A stretch of DNA of 64,000 bases, taken from positions 6,580,948 to 6,644,947 of the forward strand of contig CM063243.1 of assembly GCA_032158295.1 (NCBI GenBank), read 5' to 3'. The notes beneath the pieces are model-generated. The model saw only the letters and a list, made by a program, of their open reading frames with translations, had not been told where the DNA came from and searched no databases. A program made the translations under genes and the position numbers. Below, piece after piece: positions 63,735 to 64,000 of this stretch. Position 1 is the stretch's first letter. Each line of letters begins with the position of its first letter. This DNA is from Pycnopodia helianthoides. Its lineage: Eukaryota; Echinodermata; Asteroidea; Forcipulatida; Asteriidae.

Positions 63735-63751
63735 GGGACATGGAAAATGAG
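18036..63751 (+). CDS. ATG2: Autophagy-related protein 2 (ATG2), 29 exons, C-terminus outside window
   Basis: ATG2 is a rod-shaped lipid-transfer protein at contacts between the ER and the growing phagophore. It works with WIPI/ATG18 and ATG9 to supply lipid. The N-terminus (MPWYFPWPDYIKKKACRYLL, then SVDLYSGTG) is the chorein-type lipid-entry end shared with VPS13. Later diagnostic blocks include VFFSMTSSM (exon 8), RVSCPVAH and FPIPDLRD (exons 15-16), LVIPSINILLPS (exon 19), EFFDVIDEEVLGY (exon 25), RPLYLPIRTFVMAETL (exon 26) and ADSCTALARLI (exon 29). The exons total 4350 bases, exactly 1450 codons, with matching phase at every junction and no internal stop. Vertebrate ATG2A/B are about 1940-2080 residues, so about 500-600 residues lie to the right. 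Most invertebrates have one ATG2; the A/B split is vertebrate. Confidence 0.97.
22889..23850. mobile_element. 962-base foldback element
   Basis: Left end AAGAGTCACTGCCTGTAAGAATG is the inverse complement of the right end. The arms (about 22889-23305 and 23390-23850) match along most of their length with scattered substitutions and small gaps, around an unpaired centre of about 85 bases. No transposase frame was seen. It lies in ATG2 intron 1. Confidence 0.85.
23971..24133. repeat. 15-base tandem repeat, about 11 copies
   Basis: The unit is TTGCAATAGGGTGCT. Three adjacent units carry ATCGGG in place of ATAGGG, and the first carries AGTAGGG. It lies 120 bases beyond the large foldback element in ATG2 intron 1. 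The unit is a multiple of three, so it yields spurious repetitive open frames. Confidence 0.95.
27734..28130. repeat. 37-base tandem repeat, about 11 degenerate copies
   Basis: The unit resembles GAATGTCAGTAGATGACATC followed by CAGGGTCCAGTTAGAGG. The central copies (about 27880-28010) are nearly identical and the flanking ones are increasingly diverged. It ends about 230 bases before ATG2 exon 2. Confidence 0.9.
28360..28537 (+). CDS. ATG2: ATG2 exon 2
   Basis: Acceptor AATGTGCAG|GCC and donor AATG|GTAAAG. It encodes residues 57-115 (ALNELLESVSAPIEI, VEIPWSALL), the remainder of the chorein-type N-terminal domain. Confidence 0.97.
30084..30416. mobile_element. Terminal inverted-repeat element, about 333 bases
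   Basis: It starts TACCAGTACCAA and ends TTGGTACTGGTA. Related termini occur at 10800 and, inverted, near 58551, so this is a dispersed family. No coding capacity; in ATG2 intron 2. Confidence 0.65.
31323..31496 (+). CDS. ATG2: ATG2 exon 3
   Basis: Acceptor CCTTACAG|GA and donor TCAG|GTATAG. A Ser/Met-rich linker (STSSSMADSMWSTMSM) precedes the conserved helix FEGPELLAQMIESG. Confidence 0.95.
33941..34068. repeat. Short spaced inverted repeat
   Basis: GTGCAAGTCTTGTGTGTATTC near 33944 and its near complement GAATACACACAAGACTTGCAC-like sequence near 34045 are separated by about 75 bases. Probably the ends of a small element in ATG2 intron 3. Confidence 0.5.
34470..34585 (+). mobile_element. 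tRNA-derived SINE-like fragment
   Basis: A polymerase III B-box-like GGTTTGAACCT (34485-34495) is followed by TTGAGCAAGACACATTAATT and a tail TCTCTTCATCCAG. Related order and motifs occur in other fragments in this window. In ATG2 intron 3. Confidence 0.6.
36191..36451. mobile_element. 261-base inverted-repeat element
   Basis: The arms, beginning GAAAAACTATAAATAAATAA and ending with its complement, pair over nearly their full length, including GTTTCGAACAGTATACTCTG and its complement. The unpaired centre is short. It explains the open frames seen on both strands here. It lies in ATG2 intron 3. Confidence 0.85.
36781..36883 (+). CDS. ATG2: ATG2 exon 4
   Basis: Acceptor GATATTCAG|TG and donor AAG|GTAAGT. 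It encodes VLTRVEMTFIDTIVRLEHVP, a beta strand of the lipid groove that is strongly conserved in ATG2. Confidence 0.95.
38619..39027 (+). CDS. ATG2: ATG2 exon 5
   Basis: The longest ATG2 exon in the window (409 bases). Acceptor TTGTCCAG|G and donor AAAG|GTTGGT. It begins RLRYFDEGA, includes the conserved KNFQMMGVTVHCEEF strand and ends in a polar, probably disordered stretch. Confidence 0.95.
40384..40480 (+). CDS. ATG2: ATG2 exon 6
   Basis: Acceptor TTCTTACAG|GCT and donor CCAG|GTAAGT. It encodes AEVETYLGSINLFLAPRHVH followed by a leucine-rich strand. Confidence 0.95.
40706..40800. repeat. Dispersed repeat, pair with 57783-57880
   Basis: GTCAAGGGTTCATTGTGGCAACGATATTTTC-type sequence, then CTCAAGAAGCTC and TTCAGAAAAATAAT, parallels 57783-57880 in order and spacing with many substitutions. 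The family is not recognised. Confidence 0.5.
40801..40910 (-). mobile_element. tRNA-derived SINE-like fragment
   Basis: The minus strand shows a B-box-like GGTTCGAGTCC (40849-40839), followed by CATGACACTTGAGTCC and AAGCAAGACACTTAAA. The anticodon arm is degenerate, so it is not a functional tRNA. In ATG2 intron 6. Confidence 0.65.
41737..41937 (+). CDS. ATG2: ATG2 exon 7
   Basis: Acceptor CAACATCAG|AT and donor ATTG|GTAATA. It encodes a charged helical region (PEDFQRIETELQEHLTREK). An in-frame alternative acceptor nine bases upstream (CTAAAG|CAACATCAG) would add three residues. Confidence 0.92.
42689..42817 (+). CDS. ATG2: ATG2 exon 8
   Basis: Acceptor GTGTAG|AT and donor ACAG|GTACAG. It encodes DEDDVFFSMTSSMMSM, the acidic-then-FFSM signature of ATG2, and then a Ser/Thr-rich linker. 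Degenerate copies of its 3' edge follow in the intron. Confidence 0.95.
42800..43275 (+). repeat. Degenerate C-rich tandem repeat of 75-95 bases derived from the exon 8 edge
   Basis: The sequence ATCAAGAACAGGTACAGGGT, which spans the exon 8 donor, recurs in diverged form near 42893, 42968, 43063 and 43257. Each copy is followed by C-rich sequence. The first unit includes the true splice donor. Confidence 0.65.
43550..44415. repeat. 24-base GC-rich minisatellite, about 36 copies
   Basis: The unit is GGTTGATCGGCGGGCTCGGG plus GATA. Because 24 is a multiple of three and the unit lacks stops in several frames, long open frames arise on both strands (on minus PADQPIPE or PPINLSPS repeats, on plus GDRLIGGL). 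A single 23-base unit near 44041-44064 shifts all frames. It lies in ATG2 intron 8 and is far more GC-rich than its surroundings. Confidence 0.97.
44871..44912 (+). CDS. ATG2: ATG2 exon 9 (42 bases)
   Basis: A small exon encoding VFQTGEFKTILSSS. Acceptor AAATAACAG|TG and donor CCA|GTAAGT. Its length is a multiple of three and both ends are phase 1, so it could be skipped without breaking the frame. Confidence 0.85.
45045..45158 (+). CDS. ATG2: ATG2 exon 10
   Basis: Acceptor TACATACAG|GG and donor AAAG|GTAAGT. It encodes a polar Gly/Ser/Lys-rich linker (SVTRIGYGNIYRGSG, KRSKSRK), probably disordered. Its 114 bases are also frame-neutral. Confidence 0.88.
45577..45880 (+). CDS. ATG2: ATG2 exon 11
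   Basis: Acceptor TTTATCAG|GA and donor CTCAG|GTGAAA. It encodes 101 residues with the groove strand YKLRFSSLSLTILHND and the helix LQERAKYFFQVLG. Confidence 0.96.
46396..46582 (+). CDS. ATG2: ATG2 exon 12
   Basis: Acceptor GGTTCTCAG|A and donor GAG|GTTAGA. It encodes RITAAPVMLECDRK and the conserved DLSFGTLELLECLFD block. Confidence 0.95.
47351..47736. mobile_element. 386-base MITE, copy 2 (TA target duplication)
   Basis: The same termini and internal sequence as 2321-2706, in the same orientation and flanked by TA. It lies in intron 12 of ATG2. The few differences from copy 1 suggest fairly recent movement. Confidence 0.9.
47921..48022 (+). CDS. ATG2: ATG2 exon 13
   Basis: Acceptor TTCTGTTCAG|ATC and donor CAG|GTGGGT. 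It encodes ILSFKEENSLESE and KPSLGIRLKSIQR, phase 0 at both ends. Confidence 0.93.
49150..49255 (-). mobile_element. tRNA-derived SINE-like fragment
   Basis: The minus strand B-box-like GGTTCGAATTC (49186-49176) is followed by GTGACACTTGAGTCCACTTAA, matching the copy at 40801-40910. In ATG2 intron 13. Confidence 0.65.
49508..49699 (+). CDS. ATG2: ATG2 exon 14
   Basis: Acceptor TCTATAG|GGT and donor CTG|GTGAGT. It encodes 64 residues including the groove strand LGHLKCELDLTIVDRLYTLL. Confidence 0.95.
49916..50095. mobile_element. Diverged relative of the 386-base MITE, truncated
   Basis: The segment around AACAAACCTGTGAAAATTTTG followed by GAAAATAATGAAAGAAAAAACAC shares its order of motifs with bases 2405-2475 of the 386-base element, but is clearly diverged. 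Only the left part is recognisable before exon 15 begins. Confidence 0.45.
50158..50261 (+). CDS. ATG2: ATG2 exon 15
   Basis: Acceptor TGTGGACAG|AAT and donor TTCAG|GTATGA. It ends DIRVSCPVAHLAF, a conserved ATG2 block completed by exon 16. Confidence 0.95.
50989..51152 (+). CDS. ATG2: ATG2 exon 16
   Basis: Acceptor CTTTGTAG|G and donor CACA|GTAAGT. It encodes RFPIPDLRD and WWKRSLRDEILHIEL, highly conserved in ATG2. Confidence 0.96.
52117..52219 (+). CDS. ATG2: ATG2 exon 17
   Basis: Acceptor TTTTTTAG|GT and donor CCAAA|GTAGGC. It encodes PVSFLRINYGNLDIN. Reading on past the donor gives an immediate TAG, which supports the splice. Confidence 0.93.
52821..52980 (+). CDS. ATG2: ATG2 exon 18
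   Basis: Acceptor TTACTTGCAG|A and donor CAG|GTAAGA. It encodes KLVLKLYPHSE, then an acidic Ser/Pro linker and SPFSSKRVMYDSEQ. Confidence 0.94.
54364..54506 (+). CDS. ATG2: ATG2 exon 19
   Basis: Acceptor ACACTGTAG|ATG and donor AACAG|GTAGGA. It encodes LVIPSINILLPSKDFMELLY, a strongly conserved strand and helix of ATG2. Confidence 0.96.
55381..55425. repeat. Two-copy 22-base direct repeat
   Basis: ACCGTGCATTTTTCATTCCA occurs twice in tandem at the left of a repeat-rich stretch in ATG2 intron 19. Confidence 0.8.
55701..55865. mobile_element. 165-base hairpin element
   Basis: Left arm ACAAATAATGAATG..TTGAAAGATGGAATG pairs with the right arm CATTCCATCTTTCAA..CATTCATTATTTGT around a short GC-rich centre. 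A small foldback element in ATG2 intron 19. Confidence 0.8.
56180..56343 (+). CDS. ATG2: ATG2 exon 20
   Basis: Acceptor TTGTCCAG|G and donor TATG|GTAAGG. It encodes RFGYDLLLWQPAAPTP, matching the LLLW-x-P signature, followed by a polar loop. Confidence 0.96.
57783..57880. repeat. Dispersed repeat, pair with 40706-40800
   Basis: GTCAGGGTTTCATTGTAACA, TATTCTCAAACAAAAAC and AGAGAAATAATGCTG match the copy at 40706 in order. In ATG2 intron 20. Confidence 0.5.
58009..58163 (+). CDS. ATG2: ATG2 exon 21
   Basis: Acceptor GATGAATAG|AC and donor GAG|GTATGG. An acidic/Gln-rich linker (DSDSDTEEDSSG) leads into the groove strand LALNLSINHGKLTM. Confidence 0.93.
58370..58560. mobile_element. Inverted partial copy of the same element family
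   Basis: The 29 bases at 58389-58417 are the exact inverse complement of part of 10899-10930, and the right edge (GGATTGTGACTGGTAAGAAC) mirrors the other copies' left edge. It ends about 50 bases before ATG2 exon 22. Confidence 0.55.
58611..58743 (+). CDS. ATG2: ATG2 exon 22
   Basis: Acceptor TTACATAG|GAT and donor AATG|GTAAGT. It encodes GETMIEIEDGSLFTV and YLCVQANRFALYHNG. Confidence 0.95.
58910..59206 (-). other. Coding-like minus-strand reading frame in ATG2 intron 22, unidentified
   Basis: About 97 sense codons run from just after a TAG to a terminal TAA at about 58908. The composition is protein-like (KALGMDAINRQPVLG, FKMLVHIVSCDMTDKANARV, RRSTM at the end). No Met start is placed at its upstream edge and no family was recognised. 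It may be an exon or fragment of a multicopy sequence; a chance frame cannot be excluded. Confidence 0.3.
59278..59477 (+). CDS. ATG2: ATG2 exon 23
   Basis: Acceptor CGTTCAG|GT and donor AAG|GTTTGT. It encodes 67 residues, including NMLALALKMCFNPEINIK. Confidence 0.94.
59766..59846 (+). CDS. ATG2: ATG2 exon 24
   Basis: Acceptor TCCTTCAG|AGT and donor CAG|GTAATC. It encodes 27 residues (ECAVGIRGATLQHYM, HSWIVQ), frame-neutral in length. Confidence 0.94.
60180..60286 (+). CDS. ATG2: ATG2 exon 25
   Basis: Acceptor ATATTTTAG|CTT and donor TACAG|GTATGT. It encodes LGEFFDVIDEEVLGYEMP and WGCGIDYR. With exons 26-29 it forms the region corresponding to the conserved ATG2 CAD domain. Confidence 0.96.
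60432..60677. mobile_element. Near-perfect gapless palindrome, 246 bases
   Basis: Two 119-base arms pair without gaps and with only about two mismatches around an 8-base centre (TGAAAATT at 60551-60558). Weaker pairing extends outward to about 60416 and 60693. It lies in ATG2 intron 25. Confidence 0.9.
61813..61905 (+). CDS. ATG2: ATG2 exon 26
   Basis: Acceptor TTTTCTAG|A and donor AAG|GTAAGT. It encodes RPLYLPIRTFVMAETLSISS, one of the best conserved ATG2 blocks. Confidence 0.96.
62422..62492 (+). CDS. ATG2: ATG2 exon 27
   Basis: Acceptor CTTTGTAG|G and donor AAAA|GTGAGT. It encodes RFLIDDASLYLSDQCNE, matching the ATG2 block with the LSD-x-CN pattern. Confidence 0.95.
62856..62923 (+). CDS. 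ATG2: ATG2 exon 28
   Basis: Acceptor TTGTTTAG|AT and donor AAG|GTAATT. It encodes NYVCILDLGMLELSLRIS, which continues exon 27 exactly as in other ATG2 proteins. Confidence 0.96.
63548..63751 (+). CDS. ATG2: ATG2 exon 29 with polyglutamine tract
   Basis: Acceptor TTCTTAG|AAT and donor GAG|GTGTGT. It encodes VSNNVVHLRTCADSCTALA, a conserved motif, and then a Gln-rich tail with 12 consecutive glutamines. The coding sequence continues beyond the window. Confidence 0.95.
63698..63733 (+). repeat. Exonic CAG repeat (12 Gln codons)
   Basis: Seven CAG, one CAA and four CAG codons encode a pure 12-Gln run near residue 1440 of ATG2. The single CAA interruption would tend to stabilise the tract. Confidence 0.95.
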
Positions 63752-63765
63752 GTGTGTTCAATGGC

Positions 63766-63860
63766 TTAAGCAAGACACGGAACTATAATAAGAATTCCCT
63801 TTTTTCACCCAGGTTTATCTGTGAGAGCAGAGATGGTTCTTGTGACTGGCAGGACGCTCT
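63766..63860 (+). mobile_element. SINE tail fragment next to exon 29
   Basis: TTAAGCAAGACAC, TTTTCACCCAG and TGTGAGAGCAGAGATGG resemble the tail of the copy at 34470. It begins just 14 bases after the exon 29 donor. Confidence 0.4.
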
Positions 63861-64000
63861 GGAATTATTTAGCTTTTTTCATTTTTCCAATAGATGGAGT
63901 CCCCAAGAAATATAAACAATTATTATGAGTCCCTTACCTCGCGCTAAAACGGGGTAAAAATGTATTTTCCTTGAAACACTCCCAGCCCAAAATCTGAAAA

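Overview
The window is nuclear DNA from an animal. It is AT-rich, its genes are split into many small exons with GT/AG introns, and it is full of short inverted-repeat elements, tRNA-derived SINE-like fragments and minisatellites. The protein sequences and repeat style suggest a marine invertebrate deuterostome, perhaps an echinoderm. That placement is an inference from style and not a measured assignment.

Two genes explain the coding content, and both run off the window. On the minus strand, seven exons between 17090 and 70 encode the first 381 or so residues of a multi-pass membrane protein of the YeeE/YedE (sulphur transport, TsuA-like) family. The 3' end lies left of position 1. On the plus strand, 29 exons between 18036 and 63751 encode the first 1450 residues of ATG2, the bridge-like lipid-transfer protein of autophagy. 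The remaining C-terminal part lies right of position 64000. In both genes every exon junction was checked by hand for splice dinucleotides and codon phase. The ATG2 exons sum to exactly 4350 bases.

The genes are head to head, with 945 bases between the two start codons. This gap holds a TATA-like box for the minus gene, and a CRE-type TGACGTCA, a YY1-like ACATGGCTGCC and a 23-codon upstream reading frame for ATG2. A shared promoter is therefore plausible, although the two proteins have no known common pathway.

Layout: 1-17090, YeeE/YedE gene with long introns; 17091-18035, shared upstream region; 18036-64000, ATG2. Intron 1 of ATG2 is 10.2 kb and holds a 962-base foldback element, an 11-copy 15-base repeat and a 37-base repeat. 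Intron 8 holds a 36-copy 24-base GC-rich minisatellite that is open in several frames on both strands. Other introns hold two matching 386-base MITEs (one in each gene), a gapless palindrome of about 246 bases, three further hairpin elements and SINE fragments. I found no rRNA, functional tRNA, CRISPR array or bacterial-type operon.
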